Shown piece by piece: positions 10,748-22,070 of a DNA stretch of 64,000 bases. The notes under the pieces are model-generated. The model made no database searches. It was given only the letters and a program-made list of their open reading frames with translations, and had not been told where the DNA came from. This DNA comes from Dallia pectoralis (Eukaryota > Chordata > Actinopteri > Esociformes > Umbridae), in the NCBI GenBank assembly GCA_029465975.1, contig CM055756.1:11340426-11404425 (forward strand). The letters are read 5' to 3'. Position numbers and translations under genes: made by a program. How positions within the stretch are numbered: the first letter of the stretch is position 1; each line of letters opens with the position of its first letter.

Positions 10748-11322
10748 GAGTCCAGCGTTATTGGTCACTAAAAATAGTTGTCCCTTTCACAGTTGGTGAA
10801 ATTATGGCATTATAAGAATTCCAGTTCACACTCGAACAATGTCTGTAATGTATGGGTTTCCTTTTTAAAGCAATTACTTCTACAGGTAAATCTAACGACC
10901 AAAGATCCGTCGGTCTGAACATTGAGAAAAAATATGTCCATGACAATATGTTCCAAGGACGCGTTAAACTAAATGTCCCGTATTATACGGGCAAAACCGT
11001 TATGATCAGAATGAATGGAATGTGGAGATGACTGAGTGAGACACAGAAAAGACCATTGAATTATTTCCCACTCTTAATATACCTACATTACAATTAATGT
11101 ATTATTAGGTTAAATAAAGATAACTACTGTCTCGGATCCGTACAGGGGACATGCAGAGGCAGAGAATCACAGTTAAAACACACATGGAACAACGAACGGA
11201 AAAAACTATACATGAAATAAAACTGCACGAGTGAAGCACCAGAGAAACTAACCAGGGACCTTGAATAGCCCACTGAATAAGCTATGCCCGGTGCTTAACT
11301 AAACTCAAAACAGCTGTGCTCC
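10748..11322. other. Unannotated spacer
   Basis: AT-rich DNA between two inverted-repeat elements. No exon, RNA gene or known repeat recognised. Confidence 0.5.
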
Positions 11323-11855
11323 TAATTACGCAACACGATATCATGAGATTTCGTGAAATAGACACGATTTTGGTACCCGAGATTTGTGACATCCACACGT
11401 AAAAGGTATTTTTTTCGTGTCCTGGACACGATTTCCCTGAGCTGTCGAAAGCAAGTGTCGTGATTGGTTGACTCAACTTGCATTTCAACCAGGAAGTGGG
11501 CGTAGCTTGAATTGTAAACGCGACGGATTTAACTTCCTGGAATATAACTCTTTTTATTACTCTAAATATTAAACGAAAGCCTGACTCTTACTCTTGCCCT
11601 AACCTTAACCAATACCGAACATTTAGATTTACTTATTTGTTTAACGTTTCATTGACCAAAATTGTTTGTTGTGCTTTTTTGTGTGTGTGTGTGGCGATTT
11701 TCCGTGGAGTCCTAAATATTACGTGTCCTGTACACAAAAAAAGTAATCGTGTCCAGGACACACAAAAAACAAACTTTTACGTGTGCGTGTCACAAATTTT
11801 GGGTACAAAAATCGTGTCTATTTCACTAAAACCTGTGATATCGTGTTGCGAATTA
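11323..11855. mobile_element. Foldback-type element with ~115-bp inverted termini
   Basis: 11323-11440 and about 11738-11855 are diverged reverse complements, sharing CGCAACACGATATCA, GTGAAATAGACACGATTT and CACACGTAAAAG in the same order. The arms contain the palindromes CGTGTCCTGGACACG (11416-11430) and GTGTCCAGGACAC (11749-11761). The interior has no transposase. No convincing target duplication was found, so the superfamily is unassigned. Confidence 0.75.
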
Positions 11856-12222
11856 CAACAATACACAGAAGTGGTAAACTCCCTGTTTACAACACAGCAC
11901 ACCCAATATTGGACATCTACCTAATTAAGTAGACCTCTACAGGTGCTCAGGGTGTTTTGGCCTACTCTGGTGGCTAGTGTAGTGGGTCATGGTTTTGTTG
12001 CAAGTATCGGGTAATAACTGTGTGTGGTCGTCATTTAAAAACACACAACCATTTTCTGGTTTTCTTAGGTCAACAGAATCACTTGACCTTAGACAACCAC
12101 AGAGAACGGTAGCTGAAGTCTGACCTTTGGAGGACATTCAAAAGAAGTGCAGTAATAAAAGTAAAGAGTGGATTTCGTACGGTCTCCTTCCCTTTCAAAG
12201 AGACCGACAAACATAAAACGAA

Positions 12223-12236
12223 CCAGTAGGTGGCAG
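12223..12236 (+). promoter_or_regulatory. Candidate CTCF binding motif
   Basis: CCAGTAGGTGGCAG, followed by CG, matches the vertebrate CTCF core consensus CCASYAGRKGGCRS at every position. Motif match only; occupancy is inferred. Confidence 0.45.
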
Positions 12237-12323
12237 CGTAGGACTGATCGTGGCACTGGCTTCAGCAAGCCAGGGTGAGTGAGAGATAGTGTGGTGATGA
12301 GGGCGATCAAGAGGAGTAATAAA

Positions 12324-12466
12324 GGGTGAGGGAGCGTGAGAAAGAGAGCCAGAGAGGGAAGAAAGCAAGGACAACGGGAGAGGAAGAAAAAGGAAGAGAG
12401 GAGGAGAGGGGAAAAATAGAGGGGGAGCTTGCGAGGGCAGTCATGCGTGTATATATATATATGCCT
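12324..12466. repeat. Purine-rich GA tract and short (TA)n
   Basis: Irregular GAGA/GGAAG purine tract to about 12428, followed by a TATATATATATAT run at 12451-12463. A (TG)n run follows at 12577-12594. Simple sequence with no coding content. Confidence 0.7.
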
Positions 12467-12599
12467 CTCTCCATTCGTCAGGGTAATGTAGCAATGATTT
12501 ACCCTTCTGTCCAAGTGTTATTGTATCTGGGAAGGTTTATAATTCTGAACATCTCATCTCAAGTGCACCTCTGTCTGTGTGTGTGTGTGTGTGTTGTAC

Positions 12600-15500
12600 C
12601 GCCCATAAAGGAGTAATTGTAATGAACTGTAGCTCACTATGAATCACATACAATAAAGTAGACTAATCTTTAGGGAATGACTTTAGAAAACCAAAGCATG
12701 TGTGCGTTCCTAATGGCGCACTGTTTCCTGCTTAGTGCCCTCCCTCCTCGCTCATGAGGTGGATAGGAGGACACCTGGCGAAGCAGAGCAGTGGCGCTAG
12801 TGTTGTAATGCCGTATAAACACACTGTTTTCTACCTGTAGTTCAGCCCACTTTCACCAATGCCAGTGTGGTGATGTCCAACGTTCAGCCGGGCATCGTCT
12901 CAAATGCCCAGCACGAGTGGGACAGTTCAAGATGAAGACGGTCGTGCTGTTCTGTTTTCAGTTTGAGGAGAACACATTTCCCATTCAACAACCACGATAG
13001 AGCTTGCAGGCGCTAAACTTGCCACAAGGAGTCTCCAGAGTGCAAAATTACAATGCAGCCACGACAAATTCCACCTGTCTACTTTCCGCAACGATGACCG
13101 GAGTTGTGTCTCCCTTTCCTGGACAGCTGGGCATTATGAGTGTGCCGCGACCAGGATTCGAACACCCGGCTTCATCAAGTCAATCAGGCGTCAGTCCATA
13201 TGCTCCAGTGTGACCAAGTCAGCAACAACAATTATTATCGTCTTCTCCCGGAGAGGATTTGAAGCTTTGAAGCGACGAGAAGGAAGACGCTCAACTGGAA
13301 AAAAGAAAAATCACCTGTAGTGCTCACATTCTGGAGGAAGTTAAAGAGAGAGAAGGATGTGTGTTTCATTTCAGCTGGTATCCCAAGCGAACACAAAAAA
13401 CAGCTAAACACTGTTCAAAGCACGGATCAGTTTACACAGACAATTATTTAAGGCAGAGTAAATTGTTGCCCTGTCCCGGCTGAAGGGAGATATGCAAAGT
13501 GACTGTGTCAGAACCAATTGGAATCCTGCTCTACATAAACGTATTCCTGTCTCAATTTGTTGTTTTACTGTACTGTATTTCCTGATAGCCACTATAATCA
13601 GCTGACTCCACACAACTTGAACTTAGCTGATGAATTTAAATCAGATCAACTAGGTTTTATAGGGCAATGCAATTTGTCGTTTGTTTTGGCGATCGCCACT
13701 GTGGTTGTGGACTGTTTATTCTGCTCTCCTACTAGCATTTATCGATTCCTGTTGTTACTAACTCCTTGATAGAATTTGTTGTGGCGGATGTTGAACTTCA
13801 CGCGAAAGGATGACTGTCATCATAAGGGCTTGCTGTTTTTTTGACTGTCTGTTTTGCCATCGTCCGTACTGTGGATACATAGAGATACAGATTTGCCCTA
13901 AGTTTGCCAAGTCTACTGGAAACACTGTCTGTTTTCCCGATATCCCGCTCCAACTGTGAACTGCTAATTTCTCCAGAGTTTCTTCCCTCTCACTCGCCCA
14001 GCTGTCCACGTTCTCTTGTATATTCCATGCTGATAATGTCGCCCGTCTATTCAAGCATAAAATTGTTGCCATCTATCATCTGTCAGGTGCCATTGGAGGC
14101 TTCCTCACTGAGCATGAGACGTTGGTAAACTAATTTCCGGATGATAGCTCACTACCCGTAATACTGACCTCACCCATTCCCCTCCCACTCATAAGGACGA
14201 CAATGCGGTCGACCTCTGACCTGTGCCAGACACAGTTCCTCAGGTATTCTCACGTTGCAACTCTTCTCCAGGTCTGATCACGGGTCTGTGGTCCACTCTA
14301 CATTTCTACAACCAGATATAAATGCACCGGTGCCATAATTATATTCTCAGCCATCCTCTCCTGTTCTATTTCTTCATCTCACCCATCTGCTACATCTGTC
14401 TTCCTTTGTTTGCAGATTTTGCTTCTTGGACTTTTCCCCATCTCCACATCCTATGGCTCTCACTGCCCTATTTCATACCAGGGACCTTGGCCCCTCCCTT
14501 TGTACTTATTATTAAAGCATTGAAGACTCAAAGAAAACAGCTTTAGGCAGGTAAGCAAACGTGTTGTGAAACTAAACTTTGGAAAGACCTAGACACACCC
14601 TTGTCACAGCTTTTTCTTCTCAATAAATTGTTGAATTCACTCCAAACATCAAGCTTCTGAGAGCAATAAAACGTGATCTCCCTTCCAGTTTCTCCTAAAT
14701 CCTCCGCCTCCTTACTTTTCATTCAAGCCTCAATGCGGATGATTTGTCACCCACTTTGATTATAAGTTTGATGATTTCCAGCAACATGGTCCCACATCCC
14801 ATCGTACGGTACCTTCTCCGGGGCATTTCTAGAGATCTTCTTAACTCATTCCTGAACCTGGCTGCACACCCTCAGACTTCCAAATGAACCGAGTCTTCTC
14901 TAGATCTTCACATCTCTCTAGATCTTTCCACTGAATCTGACACTTTGAGCCGTCAGCTTCCGGAGAAGAGGATAAGATGCACTGGCCGAAGTTATTCCAC
15001 GACCGATCAGGCCTTAAAAGCGTTCTGTGGTAGTCGACATTCAGAAACCCCATATGTTATAAGATTATCTGAAATCAATCAACCCCCCTCGACCCCGGAC
15101 CCACCTCCCCACAACAATGTTGCCTTTCGTGATCGAATGCTTGCATTAAGTTTTTCCACCTATCAGAACTGACGATGCTGATAGTTTCATCATCAACAGA
15201 ACTTCCTATGGTTTGTCCCACCTGGTTCTGTCAGATGAATGTCATGTGGTTTGTTGTATGACATTTTTCCATGTCTAATGTGTCAATGCCCCCTACAGCT
15301 TACCTCTCCAGTCAGACGTTTATCCAGAAACCCAGTTCAGTTTGTAAGTCAGTTCAGTCAACCATAAAACCAATAAAGCCACCAAAGCCACATGATTGTT
15401 AGTCAAATCTTGCCAACCAGCCAGTTGAGACAGCTAGCAAGACAGACAGCAAGCTAGTCTTACAGTTCTGTCTGTTAGACACCAGCATACAGCTAGTAAG

Positions 15501-15990
15501 CTAGCCCTGCAACCAGCCAACCAACCAGTCAGCTATCACATTGTAATGTGATTGTAATGTAATTACTGTCTAGACAAGATGAATCCTATTGAATATCAAA
15601 TGTATTCCATCACACACAGAATCCCTGTGACACTCTAACCTCGTCCTGATTGGCTGGACAGACTAGATGGACACAAAATATCTGGTCTGCGTCCATAATG
15701 AAACCGTTTCTCTAGAAATATGATATTATTTTGGATGAAAGCCATTAACCATTAGTCAAAATGAATGCATGTTATAGGTTGCATTTGACACTCACATATA
15801 ATTTCACTTGCGCTTTACAATAAAGAATATTATATCAGGTGTTTTTTTTCAATTTCCAATGACCCGATTAGACCTTTCTGCGTGAAAACTTCAGAATGTC
15901 TTGGAGACTAAAACAATCTATGAATAACACATAAAGCTACTGGAGGGTTTGTTTTGTACTGGGTCACAAACGACTGGTATTGTCAGCATC
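12600..15990. other. Non-coding stretch, no gene recognised
   Basis: Several open frames of 70-105 codons on both strands (e.g. 13758-14072 minus, 14841-15053 minus) resemble no family I know and lack coherent domains. Around 13143-13170 a short antisense tRNA-like T-arm (GATTCGAAC) appears without the rest of a tRNA. 15400-15530 is rich in GCTAG/CAGACAG repeats. Possibly old retroelement debris. Confidence 0.4.
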
Positions 15991-16001
15991 ACTGACCTAT
16001 T

Positions 16002-16577
16002 ATGGAACACCATGGGAGAAGTCCTGACCTCCAGGTGCAGAGTTGTTTGAACAAGCTGCAGACCTCCAGAGTGTGTTTCAGAACAAGTTTTCCACCTTTA
16101 ATAACATATTTCAATTATTCAATGACGCTTTCAATTTCTTTACATCAGCAAAGATCTAGCGGTAACAAAACATTGATTGCTAACTCAACCTCCGCCCCCC
16201 CCCACCCAGTAGGGTCAGAACCAAGAAAGGAGCCAGAAAGAAGTCTGACTTCGAGAGGTGTGAGAGGGGGTATTCAGAGTTCTGCCCCGCCCCCTGTTCT
16301 CAGATCAGTCGGACGGAGTTATGTAACATCAGCCGATGGGCGAGTGTCGTCAGTCTATCTGCCCGCAAAACCCTCGTCGATATATCTGACGAGCAGACGG
16401 ACGAAGCGCCGCCAGGCACACATCGCTGCAGCCGATGGGCGCGTCTGTTCGTTTATTCCCTGCACACCTCCATCAAAATATCTCCCCGTGGCTATGCCTG
16501 ACATAGACGGACGGTGGTCCAGGGGTTGCTTGTGTTCTAGTTGGAGCCGAGGTACTGAAAGTGCCGAGGTGGGCTAA
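16002..16577 (+). other. CpG-rich tract with an uncertain 191-codon open frame
   Basis: The open frame MEHHGRSPDL... has no recognisable domain, low-complexity composition and no family resemblance, so I do not call it a gene. 16250-16470 is much richer in CpG than its surroundings. It contains an imperfect duplication about 110 bp apart, with both copies starting GCCGATGGGCG (16334 and 16431). It might be a CpG island, an enhancer or the body of an old element. Confidence 0.3.
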
Positions 16578-17064
16578 TTTCCTGCATGTTCATGTCAACG
16601 TATTCATCGTTGTCCTAAAGGCAAGGGCGAGAAATATCTAAAAATCGGCCGTATTTCTTGAATACCTTGGATGAGTTACAATGTTCGTTTCATCATTAAA
16701 ATCCACATTCGAATAGACATAATTATTTTCCCACCGTAGCACACCACTTAGAACGTTGAATGTGGCATACGTAGACATCCTGCACAAAAGAAAGTTCAGT
16801 GGAGAATCTCGTCGGGATTTCGAGTAAAAGACTTGGATTAATCTGTCTGGGAAACTAGCGACGGATACGTTTCAATGATGACTTGAGAGGATTTGATTTG
16901 TTAGAGAACAGTGTTGTAGAAGCCCAACAAATCCCATCTTCTTTACTTATTGTCCTGTTGGTTTCATTCAAGCCTTCATGCCCAGTCACTGTGGCGTGTT
17001 GTAGAAATATCTCTGCCTGCTTCCCAACTGGCGTCCTGCTGTTTTCGTAGTTCCCAAGGATCTC

Positions 17065-17345
17065 TAGTTAACAGCAGTGCACTACATTGTAGTTAGGATA
17101 GGATGCCATTTGGGATGCAGGTTTTGTGTCATATTGGACATTCTCTTTTTCACCCTCCTTCACGGTTATTGCTTTTTTGGGGATATGTGTCAACTTAAAT
17201 CCCCTTTGCTCTATTTTGAGTGATTTATACATATGAATGAAAGGGGGTGTATCCCAAATGGCACCCTGCTTCCAATATAGTAAAATGTATTTCACCAGGG
17301 CCTCGCTGAAATAAGGGCCCTCTAGAACACAGAACACCAGTTTCT
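17065..17345. repeat. Diverged copies of the salmonid-type 'GGGTGCCATTTGGGA' dispersed repeat
   Basis: GTGCACTACAT...GGATGCCATTTGGGATGCAG at 17080-17120 and the reverse form ATCCCAAATGGCACCCTG near 17252-17270. This short element is scattered through the window (see findings). Confidence 0.55.
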
Positions 17346-17439
17346 GGATCAGAGCTAAACTCAGTGGTGCAATCCAATCAGACCGGCAGGTCCAGTTTCT
17401 CCTGGAAATTGGTGTAATATCAATGCAGAAAATCATAAC

Positions 17440-17512
17440 TGCATTTCGTGTGTGTGTGTGTTTGTTTGTTTGTTTGTGTGTGCGCAGCTGTGTGTGTGTC
17501 TGTCTCTATGTT
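17440..17512. repeat. GT/GTTT simple repeat
   Basis: (GT)n followed by (TTTG)n and further GT and TCTG runs. Confidence 0.85.
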
Positions 17513-17710
17513 TGCATGCCTGCGTGGGTGGGTGGGTGCTTAAGGTCTGCCTCAATCTAATTCTCTGGTCTTAAAGCATAACCCAGAGGATTTGTCTGTT
17601 TGGGTTTAATGCGTCATTGAAGCTGCCGGTGAGATAAATTGCTGTGTAATGAATAAATGTGGATGTTGTCTGCTACGAGGCCACGGTTAAAAATTGTTCA
17701 CATTATAGGG

Positions 17711-18315
17711 CTCAACCAGGTGTGCATAATAAACTCAAACCAGGTGTGTATAATCAACTCAAACCAGGTGTGCATAATCAACTCAAACCAGGTGTGCATA
17801 ATCAACTCAAACCAGGTGTGCATAATCAACTCAAACCAGGTGTGCATAATCACCTCAAACCAGGTGTGCATACACAACTCAAACCAGGTGTGCATAATCA
17901 ACTCAAACCAGGTGTGCATAATCAACTCAAACCAGGTGTGCATAATCACCTCAAACCAGGTGTGCATAATCACCTCAAACCAGGTGTGCATACACAACTC
18001 AAACCAGGTGTGCATAATCAACTCAAACCAGGTGTGCATAATCAACTCAAACCAGGTGTGCATAATCAACTCAAACCAGGTGTGCATAATCAACTCAAAC
18101 CAGGTGTGCATAATCAACTCAAACCAGGTGTGCATAATCAACTCAAACCAGGTGTGCATAATCAACTCAAACCAGGTGTGCATAATCAACTCAAACCAGG
18201 TGTGCATAATCAACTCAAACCAGGTGTGCATAATCAACTCAAACCAGGTGTGCATTATCAACTCAAACCAGGTGTGCATAATCAACTCAAACCAGGTGTG
18301 CATTATCAACTAAAA
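17711..18315. repeat. 24-bp minisatellite, about 25 copies
   Basis: Unit CAGGTGTGCATAATCAACTC plus AAAC, highly homogeneous. Variant units (CACC or CATACACA) recur in the same order 120 bp apart (17844-17880 and 17964-18000), so a five-unit block has been duplicated. Because 24 is divisible by three, every open frame repeats an 8-residue motif; no protein is implied. Each unit contains an E-box (CAGGTG). Confidence 0.95.
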
Positions 18316-18539
18316 CCAAACTGCAGGAAACCAGCTCCAAACACATCCAGGGTGAGGATAAAGTCTTCACTCGTGACCTCATCAGGTTGAAATGAGCAGG
18401 CCCTTCCTACATTCCAGGTTGACCTACATGAGGAAGTCCCTACAGAACTGGCCTGCAGCTTCTACACAGAGATGTATCCCAGGAGTGCCTGGTAACCCTG
18501 TGGTTACTCGGAAAGGGGACCAAACGGAGCCTTCTCCGC

Positions 18540-18818
18540 TACCACTGAGCACTAAGAGTATTTGGTTATACCATATGGATTGAATGTTCATTCAGTTTTC
18601 CAGGTCTTCGTGAGATGAGATGTTACGAGACATGTTGAGTCGTGGCGCTGTACATCGATGACTTATTAGTGTATTCTGCCTCACGCACTCAACATGTCTC
18701 CATGGGGTGCCGAGTGCTTGGGAGACGGCTGGAGCATGATTTACCCGAGACAGCGGAGAGACCGGCTGGAATCCCTACATTCCGTCTCCTTCCTGGGTTC
18801 CCACATGTCTACATCAGT
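18540..18818 (+). pseudogene. Ty3/Gypsy reverse-transcriptase relic
   Basis: Broken translation of a Gypsy-class reverse transcriptase. In order there are PYGLNV...SVFQVFV (about 18570-18610), EMLRDMLSRG in another frame, then YIDDLLVYS (the catalytic YxDD block, about 18653), HV...VLGRRLEHDL and SVSFLGSH. At least two or three frame changes separate these blocks, and no intact frame, LTR or other pol domain is seen. The relic runs straight into the next minisatellite. Confidence 0.75.
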
Positions 18819-18825
18819 GGTTGGG

Positions 18826-19165
18826 ATGGAGGAACTGTGCATAGAGGTGATGGAGGAACTGTGCATAGAGGTGATGGAGGGACTGTGCATAGAGGTTATG
18901 GAGGGACTGTGCATAGAGGTGATGGAGGGACTGTGCATAGAGGGGATGGAGGAACTGTGCATAGAGGTGATGGAGGAACTGTGCATAGAGGTTATGGAGG
19001 GACTGTGCATAGAGGTGATGGAGGGACTGTACATAGAGGTGATGGAGGGACTGTGCATAGAGGTTATGGAGGAACTGTGCATAGAGGTTATGGAGGGACT
19101 GTGCATAGAGGTGATGGAGGAACTGTGCAGAGAGGTGATGGAGGGACTGTGCATAGTGGTGATGT
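18826..19165. repeat. 24-bp minisatellite, about 14 copies
   Basis: Unit GGTGATGGAGGAACTGTGCA plus TAGA with A/G and T/G variants (GGAGGGACTG, GGTTATGG). All frames are open on both strands through periodicity. It starts at the 3' end of the Gypsy relic. Confidence 0.95.
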
Positions 19166-19199
19166 GTTCCTTCATTAGACACTGACATGGATGACGGCT

Positions 19200-20165
19200 T
19201 CATTCTAAATAGCTCAATACTCTCGAATGAAAAGGGAACTACTTTTGTACTACTAGAGGTCTAGTATTGCATTAGATAGAAAATAGGGTTCTATTTTGGA
19301 CGCACTCTTTGACCTAAAAGAACATTCGAAGAAGACGGTCTTTCTTATCACCTCCCAGTCATCCTCGTGGTCTTCCCCTTTTAGTCTCTCCTTCAAAAAA
19401 TCTGAACAGGGAACTAGCAAACAAGTCATTTTTCTATTTGTCCAATTACTGTACAAACCAGTGTTGTAAATTTGCCAAAAACACAACAGCAACCAGGTCT
19501 GCGCAGCAAGTCCAGCAGATCCAATAATTAAACGGTAACACACACAGACACACACACACCCAGATCCAATCATTTCAATCGGTCTGATGGCCATAATTGC
19601 TGCAGCTTTGTATTGATCTATTGCAGAGCAGGCACAGGAAAAACACTGTGTTCCAATTGGCTCCCTATGCCCTGACTTCTGCACTAGTTTGGTCCAGAAC
19701 CCTGAATTGTGATCAAAAGTAGTGCACCATAATATGAATTGAGCACAATTCTGAGTGCCAGTTTAGCATCATTTATGCTTGTTTGTTTACCATGCCCCTG
19801 TTGCGCTGTAATATTTAAGCACACCCGAAGCACGCGCTGAGGGTTTAATCACCCGGCTTACAGCGTAGCAGAGGAATAGAGGTGTCGGGCTCCCCTGGAA
19901 TCTACAGTCGACCCAAATTCCATATGGAAACTGCTTTTTCGTGGACTTTTTTGAGGAAAAAACTTTCAAACTTTACTTTAACGTTGTCATTTTCATAGCC
20001 TGTACACGACCTGTTCACTGTATTCATAATTCGTACCCCTTTGTCAGTCACTTTAGTGGATTTAATATTTCTAATATTTCAGGGTGAGTCTTCACTCAAA
20101 ATATATGAGAAAAATGTAATCTTGGTTGAGCTGCGTTTGTCTATCAACTATGTATTTGTTCAAAC
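19200..20165. other. Non-coding stretch
   Basis: No gene recognised. A short CA repeat lies near 19538-19559, and a degraded copy of the dispersed salmonid-type repeat near 19650-19740. Confidence 0.45.
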
Positions 20166-20169
20166 ATTT

Positions 20170-20408
20170 GACACAATTATTGGCACCCCTGCATTTAGTA
20201 CTGGGTGAACCCTACCATTGCCAAGGCAACTAATCTGTGAGCCTTCTAATATAAGTGTTTGATGTGGTAGAACACATACCCAGGTTTACTCTATTCCTCC
20301 AATGCTGAATCTCCAAATCCCTCTGTTCTCTCTGATGCATTCTCCTCTTCAGCTCAACCCACAGGCATTCAATGGGGCTTAGATCGGTGAACCGGATTGG
20401 CTATTGAA
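20170..20408 (-). pseudogene. Tc1/mariner transposase relic, C-terminal part
   Basis: The minus strand of 20328-20385 reads DLSPIECLWVELKRR, the block holding the third acidic catalytic residue of Tc1 transposases (consensus DLNPIENLW). The left end CAATTATTGGCACCCCTG resembles the terminal region of a fish Tc1 family known to me. No intact frame remains. Confidence 0.65.
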
Positions 20409-20461
20409 AAAGTCCATGATGCCATGTGATTTGACAAAGTTCTCATGGCAATTAAACAATA

Positions 20462-20596
20462 TCACAATATCACATATTTATCACCACACTTTAAATCATC
20501 ACATATTCACCCTCACGATACAAAACATCACATATTCATCACCGTACTTTAAAACATCACATATTCACCACCACACTTTAAAACATCACACATTCT
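20462..20596. repeat. 29-bp tandem repeat
   Basis: Four to five diverged copies of CATCACATATTCACCACCAC plus ACTTTAAAA. Confidence 0.85.
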
Positions 20597-20599
20597 GAT

Positions 20600-22031
20600 T
20601 TCTGCATTACCATCTCTTTCACCTTTTAAATAGTTTTCCCAGAGTTCACTATAATTGCTCCCCGGAATGACAGCGTCTGCTGAATGAAAAATAACTGGGT
20701 GTCAGAAGGGTTAGAGTTGAAAAAAACAACAACATATGCTTGAAAAAACCCAAGCACAGTGAAACACACCAACATCGCTAAACAGAGGCTGAGAAAGAAA
20801 TGCGTCTTTGGCACCAACTGACCTTTCTATAATCCAGGGCAAGTTCCAGTTCAGTTGGTGAGTCGACTAGAACAGGAGCAGGAGCTACATTTCATTTGAG
20901 GATTTAGTTGCTTATTTGACAAAATTAGAAAGCCTTTCTCTTTCATGTGTAGACGTTTGATGCTACACAACTACATGTTGACTAAGCCCTCTGGGACGTG
21001 GAGGGTGTGCCCCGAACCACACCCTAGTCCTTTTAGAGTACACTACATCCGATCTGTGCCATTGCGAAATAGGGGACAATTTGGGTTGGACGACGAGAAA
21101 ATATAGCTGTTATTGTTTAAATAAGGAAAACAGAACAGAGTTTTATCTAAATGAGAATATACAGTACAGCTTTATATTCTCCTGGCCCAAACATTTATCT
21201 AGGTCAGTGCTTCTCAAACCCGGGCCGGAGGACTGGAAAGTGTGCAAATTGATCTTCGCCCCCCCAAAGACAGCTGATTATACGAGAGCTTTAGACTGTT
21301 GTGATCGTGTTTGTCAGTGGATAAGAACATCAGAAACAGGTTTAACACTGCATCACAACCATCAGTAATCAATGACAATCACACTTGGGAAATTAATTCT
21401 GGTCAATAGCTTAACTGTAGCCGAATCAGTAAAATGGTGGGTGAATGCAGCTATTGAGAAGAGCGTCCGGTTTCTCATTCAACACATAGATGTGTAGAAA
21501 GTCCTCGCTTACACGTGCGCACGTTGAGCAAGCTGCCTGACGTGCCACAAATCGCACCCTATTCCCTTTAAAGTGTGCTACCTTTGACCGAAGCCCTGAA
21601 TAATGGATGTAATTTTGGGAGACGGAACTATTGTGGAGCTCTTAGCCTGTGTGTGTTTGGGAGGTTGAACACTTGTAGCACTCTTACACAGGACATTATA
21701 CTCTGAATGCTGATTGGCTACAGGTATATGAGATAGATACAGGAGATGGTTTCCTACGGGCGTAACAGATGCCTTTCTCCTTAGTTATGTTGGTTACCAT
21801 TTTATAACAGCAGTAAACCATCGCTGGATTGGTCGTATATATATATGGCCAATACGCCACACGGCCCGTACGCATCTGACAACGGCACAAACCTGGGGAA
21901 TATTGACCACATTCCACCCCCCCTGGGCCCTATCGTGTAAACGTATCGCAGTATAACCTCATACATCCTGTTTTCATTATCACATTGATGGTAGGAGCAA
22001 TTACCAGAACAGCAGCCCTCCCACATGACTC

Positions 22032-22070
<39 letters not shown>

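Noticed and set aside
13135..13205. tRNA-like or SINE sequence with GATTCGAAC
   Set aside because: Only a T-arm-like piece is present; no A box or acceptor stem at the right spacing.
16002..16577. 191-codon open frame as a gene
   Set aside because: No domain, low-complexity content and internal duplication; kept only as a CpG-rich tract.
17657..18390. Open frames of over 200 codons with 8-residue repeats
   Set aside because: Periodicity of the 24-bp minisatellite, with no start context or domain.
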